Below are positions 9,276 through 20,882 of a stretch of DNA of 64,000 nucleotides, in pieces. The stretch is taken from positions 542,167 through 606,166 of the forward strand of contig NW_004624865.1 of assembly GCF_000247695.1 (NCBI RefSeq), given 5' to 3'. The stretch's first letter is position 1. Each line of letters starts with the position of its first letter. The position numbers and the translations under genes were made by a program. The stretch is from Heterocephalus glaber (taxonomy: Eukaryota > Chordata > Mammalia > Rodentia > Bathyergidae). A model generated the notes under the pieces. The model ran no database searches. It worked only from the letters and a program-made list of their open reading frames with translations, and had not been told where the DNA came from.

Positions 9276-10559
9276 ATTAAATACTCATCATGTTTTCCAT
9301 CACCCCTTGGACTTATTATTTCTTCCAATATCTGTGGGCCCCAAGCTTGGGAGCAGCTTAACCCCAGGACTACAGTGAGAGGTCTCTGATGGGTGCTGTG
9401 GCAGCACTGCTACAGCAGTGGGGACCCACTCACAGCAGAGCCCCCACTTGCTGCCACTTGGTAGTGGCTGTGGTGAGTGGTCTCTTTGTGGGTCACACGT
9501 CTTCATAGCATGGCAGCTTTGGCTTCCAAGGGAGCAATGGAAGGAAGTTCCAATGTGTTATATGACTGAGACTCAATGATGTCACTTCCCATCATTTCTG
9601 TCAGTGAGTTGTCCTGATTGTGCAGGTCTAATGGGAGGCTGCCTTCCATGGTTCCCTAGACCACCTTGGCTCCCCATGTCCCACTGATGTACAAAGCATG
9701 TTTAGTCTCTCCCAGGCCTCCAACACTACACCCTGTTGTATCTTCAGCTCTACATCCAAGAACTCATCACCTAAATCAGGTCCATGTGCAGATAAGTCTG
9801 TATAGTCTGTGCCTTAAACACAACTTCTCCATTGCCGTACCTTCTGTTGGAAGAATTGTAGACAGTGGTCATCCTCTTGCATACACCCAGAACATAGTTC
9901 TGCAGCCAGCACAGGACACCCACAACAGATGCCTGAGCCTAGTAAAGGGGAAAATGAGAATTGCTGGTCAGAGCAGTTCAGAAAGGGAGCCGAGGTCCTG
10001 TTGAAGATTCACTAAGCAGGACTCAGTCCTACTCCCCCATAAGCTCCTGGTTCTACTCTCTTCCTTTCCCATAAAATGCAGCACATTTTGCAGTTAAGTG
10101 ATTTTCTGCTTCCTGCCTTTAGAAGTTCATGAACAAACACCACTTTATATTTACATCATCCTCTCTCTATCTGTGCCTGGCAGCCTTGCAGGTCTCCTGG
10201 AAATCAATTCCTTGCTATGTGGACCTCTCTTGCCAAGAGCAACTATCTTTCCTGGAAGCAAGGGGTGTCAAAGAGCAGAGTGGATATGAGCAATGTGTAT
10301 GTCCTGGTGTTGACAATGACTGTGCCTGACACCCCAAAGTCACTCACTGTGATCCTCACAATACACCATTCATCAGTTACAGAGCTCAGCCTTCTTCAGG
10401 GTCAGAGATTATGCAAAGACAAGGAATGAGGAGGTGGAGATTACAGAGGACCATTTTAGGTGCATTATGCTTAGGTTTTACAGGGCAATGAATAATATTG
10501 GTATCTCTTCTGGGTTGAGTGTATCTGCCCACACTCATGTAAAGCCCTACCAACAATGA
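9276..10559. other. Unassigned sequence
   Basis: No repeat or gene was recognised. Short frames on both strands (for example 9666-10004, 112 codons) have no protein signature and no splice or promoter context. Confidence 0.4.
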
Positions 10560-10655
10560 GGCTTTATTTGGAGATAGGTCTATGATGAAGTGTTAAAGGC
10601 TAAATGAGAACAGAAGAAGCTAGAGTCATTAGATGCCTTAACCTGGAAGGGATAT
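10560..10655 (+). repeat. MLT1-type LTR, 5' part (split by MLT2-like LTR)
   Basis: TTTATTTGGAGATAGGTC followed by GTTAAAGGCTAAATGAGA matches the MLT1 stretch that leads to CTTATAAGAAG. That continuation is found right after the inserted LTR at 11116. Confidence 0.55.
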
Positions 10656-11115
10656 TGTATCAGCCAGTGTACACTAGAGAAGCAGATTTAGTGTAAGATA
10701 TACAAATACATAAGGATTTTCAAGGTAGACTCACAATGGCTACCCATAGAGTCAGGTGTGGAAGAGTGTCAAAGTCTGCCCACTGGAGATCTGAAGGATC
10801 CAGTTGAAGGTCAAAGGCCTGGAGCTTACTATTGAGACCAATTTAAGTCTGTGCAGGCTGAAGAGTCTGCACTGGAAGCCTGGAGACAACATCCAAGGTG
10901 AAGGCAAAGACTGGAGTTCCTTCAAAGAAGCAGCAGCAAGTGTTCCTTCTTCATTCTCTTTTAATTCCACCCAGGCAACAAGCCCATTAGGTGGTACCAC
11001 CCACATCCATCATGGTCTTCCCTCCTCAGTAAGTCCATTCAGCCACATCCCGAACAATCTAATGAAATCAGTCAGGCATTTCTTACTCAAGTTGACACAA
11101 CAGTTAACTATCACA
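10656..11115 (-). mobile_element. MLT2-like (ERVL) solo LTR
   Basis: On the plus strand it begins TGTATCAGCCAGTGTACACT, includes ACCACCCACATCCATCATGG and AAGTTGACACAACAGTTAAC, and ends TATCACA. This is the reverse complement of the MLT2 layout (TGTGATGGTTAA... CTAATACA). Length about 460 bp. Flanks GATAT and GATGG match 3 of 5, so the target duplication is doubtful. No internal region follows. Confidence 0.75.
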
Positions 11116-11335
11116 GATGGTGACCTTATAAAAAGTGATGAGACACCCAGCTTGTTCCCTGCTGTGTGACCACACAGTGAGAAGGCAGCGTCTACATGCC
11201 ACAAAAAGAACCCTCACCAGGTAGCCAATTGGCTGGCATGTGGATTGTGGGTTTCCAAGCTGCTGGAACTGTAAGAGAAAAATCTCTGCATTTTAAGCCA
11301 CCCAGTCTAATATTTTACTATAGCATCCTGAGCCA
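11116..11335 (+). repeat. MLT1-type LTR, 3' part
   Basis: GTGACCTTATAAAAAGTGAT, ACACAGTGAGAAGGCAGCGT, TGCTGGAACTGTAAGAGAAA and TTTTAAGCCACCCAGTCTAA follow the MLT1 3' half in order, completing the fragment interrupted at 10655. Confidence 0.7.
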
Positions 11336-11485
11336 ATGCATAAAATACCTGTTTAGGGTTTCATCAGTGTAACTTCTGAATCCCCCAAGTACTCTGCTAT
11401 AATTCCAATATAGAATTGAAGTTATTCTCTTTAATAAATCACTCGTTTAACTCAAAAATAATATGTTTTATACTCTTTAGGAGTA

Positions 11486-11521
<36 letters not shown>

Positions 11522-11689
11522 AATACACAATACCGGGAACATTGTAAATCAGGAAAAATCTTGGCAGCAATGACCCTAATTTTCATTCAGAAGAGAAAGT
11601 CCCAGAGTTTCCAGTCAGAAAGCAAATCTGTCCAGTTGAGTCATGGAGGAAGAGACCAGAATTGCTCTGGTGTAATTTCCAAGAGTTTA
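11336..11689. other. Unassigned sequence with (CA)n
   Basis: Unique-looking AT-rich DNA with a CA microsatellite; no gene seen. Confidence 0.5.
11486..11519 (+). repeat. (CA)n microsatellite
   Basis: About 17 uninterrupted AC/CA units. Confidence 0.95.
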
Positions 11690-12400
11690 TGAAGTATTTG
11701 TGGTTTCTTTTGCCATTGATTTCCCGTTTAATTGTACTATGGTCTGATAATATGCATGGGAGAATTTCAGCTTCTTTTCATTTACTTCAGTATTCGATCT
11801 ATTTTGGAGAACGCCCCTTATGCAGCTGAGAAGAATGTGTATTCTGATTTCGCGGGGTGAAACACCCTGTAGACATCTTTAAGTCCATTTGTTCAAAGCT
11901 TTGGTTCAATTCAGATATTTCTTTGTTGATTTTTTGTCTAGTTGGCCTGTCTGTTAGTGACAGTGGGATATTGAGGTCCCTCATGACAATCATATTAATG
12001 CTTATTTGATTTTTCATAGTCATTAATATTTGTTTTGTATAATTGGGTGCACTGTTACTTGGTGCATATATATTTATGATTGTTATCTCTTCCTCTTGCA
12101 TTGTTCCCTTAACAAGTATGTAGTGACCTTCTTTGTCTCTTTTGATCAGTTTTGGCTTGAAATCCACTTTGTCTGCAAATAAAATAGCTAACTCTGCTTT
12201 TTTCCACATTCCTGTAACATGGTATTGTATTCCATCCTTAGACTTTCAGTTATTTTTGAGTTAAATATGTTTCTTGTATGCAGCATATTGTTGGACCTTG
12301 CTTCTTGACCTGTTCTACCAGTCTGTCTCTTTTGATTGGTGACTTGAGACCATTTACGTTGATGGTTATAACTGAAATGTATTGACTTATCCTTATCATG
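11690..12400 (-). pseudogene. L1 ORF2p endonuclease domain, broken
   Basis: The APE-like endonuclease of L1 nicks target DNA for retrotransposition. The minus strand keeps the start NVNGLKSPIKR, the catalytic-Glu motif CIQETYL, then DKVDFKPKLIKRDKEGHY and INIYAPSNSAP in the usual order, and the NIPLS..DRPTRQKIN block. At least one in-frame stop lies after QETYLTQK (near 12255). The protein would be cut before the last third of the domain. Dead copy; the 136-codon frame 11799-12209 is its longest open stretch. Confidence 0.85.
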
Positions 12401-12436
12401 TTATTTTCCTGTTGTTGGTTCCCCTTTTTTCCCCCT

Positions 12437-13485
12437 CTATTTAATTGCCTTGCCTGGTAAATTCATTCTATTGGGATTCATAGAGTTGTAGTCTTTGTCA
12501 TCTCTTTCTAGAATGTCCTTCAGAACATTTTGGAGTGCTGGTTTGGTGGTCACGAGTTTCTTCAGGTGTTCTTTGTCATGGAAGTATCTTATTTCTCCAT
12601 CAATTTTGAAAGATAGTTTTGCAGAATATATCAATCTGTGTTGGAGGTTGCTTTCTTTAGGGGCTTGAAATACTTCACTCCAAGCTCTCCTTGACTTAAG
12701 AGTTTGTGCTGAGAAGTTTGCTGTTATTCCTATGGGCTTTCCTTTAGAGATGATTTGTTTCTTTTCTCTAACAGCTTTTAATATTCTATTCTTGTGTGGA
12801 ATTTCTGAAATTCTGACTATTCTATATGTAGATTTTTTTATCATGGCTAATTGTAGTTCTATATGCCTCACTTATCTGTATATCAAATTCTTTTTCAACA
12901 CATGGGAAGTTTTGTGCCATTACTTCTATGAAGAGATTTTTTTAATGTCATTTGTGCTATCTCCTGCTTTTTCATTGACTGAACAACCTTACGTTATTCT
13001 TCTTTGCATCATCTAGCAACTATTGGATTGATTTTTCATGGTCTCATGCTATTTTTAAGAAATCTTTCTTTTCATGGTCACTAACTGCAAACCTCTCTTC
13101 TAGATCTGATATTTTGTCCTCACATTGGTTCATTCTTCTGCATATCCTTTCAATAGAATTTTTAATCTCCTGGATTAAAAATCTGTTTCATGGATTCCAG
13201 TTCTTTCCTGTGTTAGGCATTCATCATTTTCATCATTTTCTTAAGCCCCTCTGCTTTTTCATCTGTATCTACTCAAGATTCACTAGTCATGTCCTTTATT
13301 ATGGTAATTATCTCTTTAGTTATCTGAGAAATTATTTCTAATTTGACTTTTTCTAGAGCCTTGTTCATCTGCTTTGTTACTTCTGCTGTTACTGTTTTAG
13401 AGATTTCAGGTGGATGGCTTTTAAATTGTTCCACCTCACTGCCCCCTAGGTTTGCCTTGGGTGAGCTGAAAGTCTGGGGTTGCAT
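12437..13485 (-). pseudogene. L1 ORF1p (RNA-binding chaperone), broken
   Basis: ORF1p coats L1 RNA. The open stretch 12437-12871 (144 codons) is the C-terminal half: RILKAVREKKQIISKGKPIG then FSAQTLKSRRAW and RLIYSAKLSFKIDGEIRYF, ending TTKPALQNVLKDIL, the standard RRM plus C-terminal-domain order. The stretch 13273-13485 (70 codons), with EISKTVTAEVTKQMNKALEK, fits the N-terminal and coiled-coil part. Between them the frame is broken by stops. The C-terminal end is close to the usual length, so only point damage separates it from an intact ORF1. Confidence 0.85.
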
Positions 13486-13520
13486 TTTGCTTTCTTTTCT
13501 GTTTTTTTAGTTTAGACTCT

Positions 13521-14389
13521 GCATAGATGCTTGTAAATTGCTTATGGTAGGTAGCTTTATTACTAGTATTGAGAATGCCTTAGGAAGTGACTACTTTTCA
13601 GAAAAGTCTTCTAGGTGTAGCTGGCATTTGGCTTTTGAGTCTGTTTCAAGATCTTACCTCTTCAATTTATTGGGGATGAGAGGTTGCTGCCTTTTCAAGC
13701 TAACTCCTGGTTCTTTGGTACTGGGCTATAGTATTATTTATGACCCTAAGGCAATCTCAGTCTTGGCACACAAGGAAGAACAATGGATTAGGACAACTAT
13801 GTAACCTTGGCTAAAGTAATACAATTGGTAATAACAGTAGTATCAAGCACCACCTAGAAAATGACAAACTGTGGTAACTATTAATTTGCCACCTCTAACA
13901 ATATGAACAAGATTTGTAGTTATATAACAAAACCTAAAACAAACCCTAGTGTGTCAGTCCAGAAATAATGCACTTGTTTCATTAACCTGTATGGCAGATT
14001 GTGCGTAGACCGGGTCAGCATTCTTCCTACTGTATGCGGTGAGGGTGGGGTACACTGAGCAGGACTGGGAAGTGAGCAGGGCGGTCTCAGCACCAGTGAC
14101 TGTTTTCATGGAGAGGAAGGGAACGTTAATCAAGGAGGGGACAAGGCATCGGGTGTGAGGAGGCCTCCCTGGTGCCCAGGTTTCGTGGTTGGGCAGGGAG
14201 AGGGGCTGCAGAGACAGATACCCTGGCGCTCACATCCCGTCTTCTCACTGCAAGGGCCTCTTGAGCATGCAGCAGTCAGCTGGAGTGGCCAATGCCCCAC
14301 TTGAAGGCCAAATATGACACCTGTGGCTCTTCATCAGGAAATCAGTGTACTTTGGGATTTAGAGGAAACTCACATTGGTCTGAATTCCA
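13521..14389 (-). other. Probable L1 5' UTR or unassigned sequence
   Basis: Lies directly upstream (minus strand) of ORF1. The distal 350 bases are GC-richer (GGGCAGGGAGAGGGGCTGCA), which would suit an L1 5' UTR promoter region, but I cannot match it to a known rodent monomer. Confidence 0.35.
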
Positions 14390-14885
14390 TACAAAAATAT
14401 ACCTAAGTTCCATTTGATCCAGCTGCTCCCCTTTTGGTGTCTTCCTGAAGGAGTTAAAGACATCATATTACAGAGATCCATGCACACTCAGGTTTATGCT
14501 TTATGCGTACCGTTCACACAACGAAGTACTACTCTGCCATAAAGAAGGATAAACTTGAGTCATTTGCAAGAAAATGGATGCACCTTGAGATCATAATGTT
14601 AAGTGAAATAAATCAGACACACAAGCTTAAACATCATATGGTTTCTCTGAAATGAAAAATTCAATATATAAATAAATTATGAAATAGAAGATAAATAGTA
14701 GGAAGTAGGGAGTTAGACCTTTCTCAAATGGGAAGAGGAGCAAGAGATTGGGGAAGGGAGAGGAGGGAAAGAGGACAGAAGAAGGAATTAACACGTGTTT
14801 GTACATGTGCCAACTTCACACAAGGAATGTAAACATTATGTACTGGAAACACGCGCTAATAAAAACAAATAAACAAAAAACTATA
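14390..14885 (+). mobile_element. L1 LINE 3' end, sense
   Basis: CCATTTGATCCAGCTGCTCC, GTGTCTTCCTGAAGGAGTTA, GTACTACTCTGCCATAAAGA, AAAATGGATGCACCTTGAGA and AAGTGAAATAAATCAGACAC follow the L1 3' end order, then a G-rich 3' UTR (14700-14790) and an AATAAA-like tail with A-rich end. Confidence 0.85.
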
Positions 14886-16221
14886 CCTGGGTCAGTTTTC
14901 TGTTTTCTCAGACTGGTTCACATGTTCCTATAAGGGGAGACATTTGGAAGGCAGCCTATGTACTCTCTTTTGTGTTAACAGTCCTGATTTGACCCTTGCT
15001 CTAGAACGAGAACATGTACTTCACTCCTTAAACATGTTTCCAACAATACACAAATACTACTGTGCTGGTAGAGTTTGGTAGGGGCCCAGCAAGCCCAGAC
15101 GTGTGACTCGACTGCAGTTCCTGACGCCCCACGGGTGCTCAGCAGCCAGCCCCAGTGCCTACTCCAGCCCACATGCGGTTTCCAAGATGCCACCCAGGCA
15201 GGCCACAGAGAAGTGAGTGTCCTGTCTTTCAGAAATGCACACTGGAGAGCTTCGAAAGGAAAGAATCAGGCAGGAGATGGAGAGCCTGGAGAGGAAGCAC
15301 ACGCTAAAAGGGCCCGCTACTCGAACTCTGGCTGGCTGCTACTGTTTGGGGACACATGTGTGTGGAGGGGCAGCTGAGAAACCACCCAGCGGGTGTCCCT
15401 GAAGCCCGGGCACAGCGAGCGCGCCTCAGCTCTCATGCCTGGGGGATCCCTGATAACACTCGGCTTTATCAACGCGGGCTCCGTTTTCCTTTGGTTAAAC
15501 TTCCCCTAACCACACTAGGCAAAGCCATTGTCCTGTGAGGGAAGAGGTATGTGGTGGGAAACCACTTCGTTAGGAGGGTTGATTGTGGCCATTTATCCCT
15601 GGGCCCAGAGCAAAGCCAGAATCCCTCTGCAGAAAGTAGGCATCCTCCTGAGTCATGAATCATGCTTTGGGCTCGCCAAGGGCAGATGACTGAGGGAAGA
15701 TGCCTGTTCCTGTCACTGCAGGGTCCAGGGCTCATAATTCTTCAGGGCTGCAGGTGCTCTCTGGCCCTGGGGGCACCCAGAAGCAGCGGATCAGCCGCAC
15801 GCGGCCTTGCTACCTGCTAAGACACCCACAGTTTTGATGACTCAAAGGCTAGACTCAGGGGCCAGAAGCTCCTAACCAGTCGATTTCATTAACTAACTCA
15901 GAGCTCTGGGAAGGAGGGAGGAGAACTTTATTCCTCTTGGCCTCTCCTTGCTCTGTGCTCTGGGAAAGGGATTATTGTAAAGTTCTTGTTCATTTGTGTG
16001 GTTTTGCCTGAGATCTGGGGACTGGAATTTACCCTGCATTAAGCCAGACGCTTCTCGGTTTCCACAGGTGACCCCGAGCACAGCCTGGTCTGGTTTCAGC
16101 TCCGAGTCCCCTCATGCACTCCTGGCATCAAGCAGCCACTACTCCCAGTGTGCATCCCTTCGGGAGACTCCATTTTCTGTCTGCAGAGAGCAAAACACAC
16201 CCTAAAAGATGGGGCAGAATG
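14886..16221. other. GC-richer unique sequence
   Basis: No repeat or coding signature was recognised. Overlapping short frames on both strands (60-100 codons) reflect low stop density and are not supported as genes. No CpG island is evident. Confidence 0.45.
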
Positions 16222-16400
16222 TATCCCAGTGGTTAGAGATTATGAAGCAAATTGCCCAGGATTCATTTCTGGCCCCACCACTCCGGGCAGGTATTTTGGC
16301 AGAATGTTTCATCTCTGTGAGCCTCGGTCTTTTCACTAAATAAGGGGCATGGTATTGAGATCCAGCTGCTTCCCAGGTTGTCCGGAACACATGAGGAGCA
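16222..16400 (+). repeat. MIR SINE, sense
   Basis: CCCAGTGGTTAGAGATTATG, TGCCCAGGATTCATTTCTGG, CCCCACCACTCCGGGCAGGT, TTCATCTCTGTGAGCCTCGG and CTTTTCACTAAATAAGGGGC follow MIR from its tRNA-like head into the core. Confidence 0.75.
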
Positions 16401-17362
16401 GCCTGGGCTATGCACACAGTTCACCTTGGGCAGAGGGAGTCCCATCATCCTTGTGAATTGCCTGGGGTCCTGAGATGCTGAACAGCATCCACAGGACCGC
16501 AGCCAAGCTGGGAGGACACCCCCAGCCAGTTCCCATGATGAAGGGAAATGGGCTTGTCCAGCCTCTGTGGGACTCCAGGAAACCCAAAGATGTCTATTTC
16601 ATCCAACTGACTCACGAGCGGAGTCCACATTCCCACCCATTCACCTGCTGAGCCAAATTCCTGTCCTCGGGGATTCTCAGCCTCTGAGCTTCTCCCCTTT
16701 GGGAATTTTCTCTGATTGCCACAGTCGTGTTGGTTTGACTCCCTGCCGGCTCTCTCTTCCCGGCCCCAAGCTCCTTGTGCACAAGGACCAAGTCTCGTGG
16801 GTTTTCATCCCCAGCCTGGAGCCTGGAGCCTGGAATGTAGCGGTTCATTTCCTAAATGACTGTTCAGACACCATTATTCCTGAAGGTCTCGACTCTAAAC
16901 CATTCCTTAATAACTCACTCCTTCGACCTTTAGGCCAGGCTTCCTTGAGAAATGAGCTGCCTCTTTTAATCCCTCCACTGAATAGGTGTTTTTGAAGTCT
17001 CACCTTTGAGTTCTGCCCTGGTCTTTTCAGGAATGTGTGGCAAAGGCTCCCAACCATGGTGAGCTAGGCTCTGAGTCTCCAGTGCCTTCCCTCCTTCTCC
17101 TGGGGTCTTTACTCCTGTCCTTTCCACTCCTGAGCTGCTTTTCCTTACCCCACAGCCACTTGTCCAATTACTATGAAGCCTTCAGGTCTGGCTTGATTAT
17201 CTCTTTCCCTATGGTTTTGTGAGTATCCCTTTCCCTTTTCCTCCTCACTCTTTGCTCCTTCTTCACTTTCTGGTCATGTTAGAGGGACTTGGACCTCTAG
17301 TTGATCTCATGTTGTGATTTACTCTCCACAGATTAAATTGTAGCTAAGGAATCAACAGTGCA
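16401..17362. other. Unique sequence
   Basis: Repeat-poor, GC-richer. The 142-codon frame at 16567-16995 has no recognisable domain and overlaps minus-strand frames of similar quality. Bases 16860-17000 may contain an L2 remnant. Confidence 0.4.
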
Positions 17363-17450
17363 GGGCTGGGGATTTAGCTCAGTGGTTCCACCACCTGCCT
17401 CACAAGCACAAGGTCCTGAGTTTGATCCCCAGTACCAAAAAAAAAAAAAA
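17363..17450 (+). mobile_element. ID-type SINE
   Basis: Complete element: GGGCTGGGGATTTAGCTCAG (A box), the stretch GTTCCACCACCTGCC, B-box GAGTTTGATCCCC, AGTACC and a 14-base A-tail. No convincing target duplication was seen. Confidence 0.9.
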
Positions 17451-18330
17451 GCAACAAAACAATGCAAACACAATGGCAAAGAGAACAAGTGAGGAAATGT
17501 TAACAGATAACAGATTTCAGTAAAAATTTTGAAGACAAAAGTGGAAAGAAAAAAGTTGCAAAAGAGAAAGTATTATCTGAAGGGCTTGTGAAGCAAAACA
17601 GAGTCCCAAGACCACCAGATGGCAGGCGGGGTGCCAGGGCCAGGAAGGAGGGAGCTGATGTGATTGGTGTAATAGAGGGTGTGGATAGGAGTGAATATAT
17701 TATACGTACTCAGGGCCCCAGAGATGTGAAGCTGGGGGGAGAAAGTGATCAAAGTATGCATGCACGAATTTGCCAAACTGAAGCCCATTGATCTATGGGA
17801 CCAATAAAAAAGAGCGGAAAAAAAGATAGAAAAAGAATGGAAGGAAAGAAGGGAGGGAGAGAGGAAAGAAGGAAGAAAAAACTCAAAATGGGAAAGACTT
17901 GAAACTCCAGATATCCTAAATAGCCAGAGAGGAGGCCACCAGTTATTATTTTAGAAAACCAAAATGGTGAGCTTAGAGATGCCAGGAGAAGGAGGAATGA
18001 AGTGCAGTGCTGACTGCAGAGAGTCAGAGGATGGGGTGTCGACTGAGAGGACCCCGACTTCCTCCCAGGGCCCTGGCCAGCCAGGTGAGAGCTCCTCAGC
18101 ACGGAAAGTGAAGGAGCGCTGCTCATGGGTGGACAGCTCAGAGCAAGGTCTCCAGATGTGCACACCTGGAGCCGCCCAACAAGAAGGCCACCACCGTGCC
18201 ATGCGGACACCTGGTCTGGAAGCAAGGTCACCTGTGCCCAGGGCTTTCCAGGGGCCTGCTCCTCCATGAGCCTAAGATGGCAAGGTTGTAGAAGACCCTG
18301 GAGTCTAGCCTTCAGCCTTCTCAGATAAAA
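17451..18330. other. Unassigned sequence with purine tract
   Basis: Purine-rich GGAA/GAAA units at 17815-17880 produce a Phe/Ser-rich minus-strand frame (17749-18342, 197 codons) that I reject as a gene. Nothing else recognised. Confidence 0.45.
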
Positions 18331-18430
18331 ATCACAATTCACAGTAGAATGCTTTATCTAGCCAAACGTCAAGTGTGTGGGAGGAGGAAATAAAAACATC
18401 TTCAGATATCAAGGGCTGACAAAAGCTATT
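18330..18430 (+). repeat. Possible L1/HAL1 ORF1 fragment
   Basis: AGTAGAATGCTTTATCTAGC, GGAGGAAATAAAAACATCTT and CAGATATCAAGGGCTGAC resemble the conserved 'RILYPAKLSFKSEGEIKTFS' coding stretch of LINE ORF1. Too short and diverged to be sure. Confidence 0.3.
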
Positions 18431-18475
18431 TATTTTCTTAGGATATTACTATAGGATTTTCTCTTGGTTTAAAAA

Positions 18476-18500
18476 TGAACAAACAAACAAACAAAAAAAA
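18476..18500 (+). repeat. (CAAA)n simple repeat
   Basis: Several tandem CAAA units ending in an A-run. Confidence 0.85.
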
Positions 18501-20528
18501 CGTAGGCCCCCAAATTGTGATCCAAGAGAGATGCATGCTGGGTGACCGCTATGCCTGGGGAGTCCACGCTGAACAGCCAGGGGCGCCCTGGAAAGGTCTG
18601 AGAGGGGTGGAGAGGAGTAGATGTTTCACACAATATTCTTAATATTTCAAAAGTGATAATCAGATACTCTTTACAGAGGGATAGAAGCTGGCAAAGATGG
18701 CAAATCTTTCCTGAGACTGAGTTCCCATCTTGCAATCCCAGCGTTTGGCAAAATGTTCCCTTAAAGGACAAGACAGTAAATATTCTGAGTAAATACTTGG
18801 GAATGTGGGCCACATTCCCTCTCCATAAAATGTTTTTGCTCATCTTAGGGACCACAGAAACAGGCTGGTGAGTGAATTTGGCCCAGGAATAGTAAAGGGC
18901 AGATTTGGAGTCGAGGAAACAAAAGCTGTGCAGCAGTGGAAGCTGGGGGTGAGCATAAGATGCTAAGTCCTCAATTGCCAGTGGAGAAACTTATTATGTG
19001 TTCACCAGGAAAAACCAATATGAACTCATGGTTGAGACACAAGGAACTAAATCCAAAGAGAAATAACTCAAAGGTTGGGAAGATTGCTTCTGAGACTTGA
19101 AACCAAGGATTGGGAAAACAAGAGGTCACTATTCATCTTGCTGTGGAAAATGTTAACACCATTTAATTTGTGATTAGGCACGCCAATTTAAAGTAAAATG
19201 CATTAAAAGGACAGGAAGAATTTGTTTTGGCCTGGTGTGTGCCTTCTGCCTCCAGAGTGCTAGTCCATCTTTCCACAGAGGACCCATGATGTGGTTCTGT
19301 GGAATTCACCTGAGAATTCCAGTTGGTCTTAATCAACCTGGCACCTCCGACTCATCCTGGAGATTGGTCCAGAGCCTGTTCTCAAACCTCTCCCCAGATG
19401 ATGTGGCTCTGACAACAGCTCTCAGGACAGGGTTGTGCCTCTAAGTGGCTCCCTAGAGAAAGTCTCATGGTTGGAGGAGAGAGCTGGACAAAGGAGTGAG
19501 TAGCCCTATCTCTGGCTGGCAACCAGCTTAGTGTAAGAAGGGCTGGATGCTGGAAGAGAGGGTGACTGGCAGGGCAGAGTGGTGGGTGCTCAGTGCTTAG
19601 TTTAGCTGCTAAATAAGCCAATGACACCCACTCAGCTGTTTTGCATCCCTCCAGATTTAGCACTCCTTGGAGTCTCCACTGATCTGTGGGTTCCAGGACC
19701 AGGCACTGGCTGCCCTGTGGTTGATTTGAAGTAAATGAATGATTCTACGGAAAGGAAAAGGAAGATGGTAATAACTCAAAAGAGCAAGGAGGAGTCAACT
19801 CCAAGCTAAGGATACGGCAGGAGCTTGGTTCTCCACTCAGCTACTTCCGGATTATTCCCACCAGGCTCAGTTCCACGTGGGAACACTCGAATACTCTTCC
19901 TCAGACCCCAAGTTAGTCTTGCTTTGTGACATAGACTAGATAGCCCTGAGGAAATATGAGAAAAGATGTCAGTTGCTCCTTTCCTGGCCTATAAACTTCA
20001 TTTTTTTACCCAAAATAGTTTAGGACCAGAAGAAGCTTTGAGAGAGAGAATAAAAAGCTTGGTTCAATCAGAAACTGCCCTTAAAGGCAGGCACTTGGTT
20101 CCATTCCTACTGCTGTTTGCTTCATGGGAGCCTCTGACTCGTTTGCTGTCCACTTCCAGGCTGAGTTAGGTGAGTGACTTGAGGAAATTTGTTCTCGACC
20201 CTGAAGATCTGTCCTGGTCGGCTGCTTCTATCCTAGGGCTGAGAGCAGGACGTGCACCCACCCTGGAGGAGAAATTCAGCATCCAGTGAGGTCAGGAGAC
20301 CTTGGAGCGGGGGTAGTTTGCATGGACAAAGCCTTCTGGTCACGGCTGCTGAGGAGAGGACTGTGTGTAGGCAAACAAAGGAAAAGGACACATTTTAACT
20401 TTACTTTGGAAATGTTCCTTCTTGTTCTTGTTTCATTTTCTAAAGATTTCGCTTTAGGAGACCTTCGTGGCTGACTCGTGTGTGTTTCCAAGCTGAGCAC
20501 CGGACATTGTAATGACATTACTTATGTC
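18501..20528. other. Unique sequence
   Basis: About 2 kb with no repeat or coding signature that I can name. Short frames on both strands only (up to 128 codons, 18469-18855 minus). Confidence 0.45.
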
Positions 20529-20882
20529 AATACTGGGTGTTACATGTCCTCCCCCAAATTCATATGGTGAAGACCTAACACCCAATGAAACTTAGCGATA
20601 AGGCCTTTACAGGGTTACTGAGTTTAAATGAGATGGCAATGGTGGATGCCGTAGGCCCATGGGATGGCAGTCCTTATCAGAAGATAGACCTGGTGTAAAA
20701 ACACAGAGGTAAGGTCACCTGAAGACCAGTGTGAGGATGACTATCTGTACAAGACCAGGAGTAAGGCCTCACCAGAAACCAGCCAGCCCTGCCGCACCTT
20801 GATCTTGGGCTGCCAGCCTCCAGCACTGTGAAAAAACAAACTTCCTTGGTGTGAGCCAATCTGAGTTGTAGTGTGGTATAGC
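20529..20882 (+). mobile_element. MLT1-type MaLR LTR
   Basis: Start TGGGTGTTACATGTCCTCCC with CAAATTCATATGGTGAAGAC, then AAGGCCTTTACAGGGTTACT, GTCCTTATCAGAAGATAGAC, CACCTTGATCTTGGGCTGCC and AGCCTCCAGCACTGTGAAAA in the order of MLT1. It abuts the next LTR directly. Confidence 0.8.

Larger units (their letters stand above)
11690..13520 (-). mobile_element. L1 LINE, 5' portion, antisense
   Basis: Minus-strand translation shows L1 ORF1p sequence (12437-13485) and then the start of ORF2p, the endonuclease domain (about 11690-12400). The element stops abruptly inside the endonuclease at 11690, so reverse transcriptase and 3' end are absent on this strand. Both frames carry stops and shifts. Together with the sense L1 3' end at 14390 it may be one twin-primed insertion. 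Confidence 0.9.

Noticed and set aside
17363..17450. tRNA-like gene with A and B boxes
   Set aside because: It is an ID SINE: A-tail, family members throughout the window and no intact cloverleaf.
17749..18342. 197-codon minus-strand frame
   Set aside because: Its C-terminal part is the complement of a purine tract (Phe/Leu/Ser-rich) and the rest has no motif.
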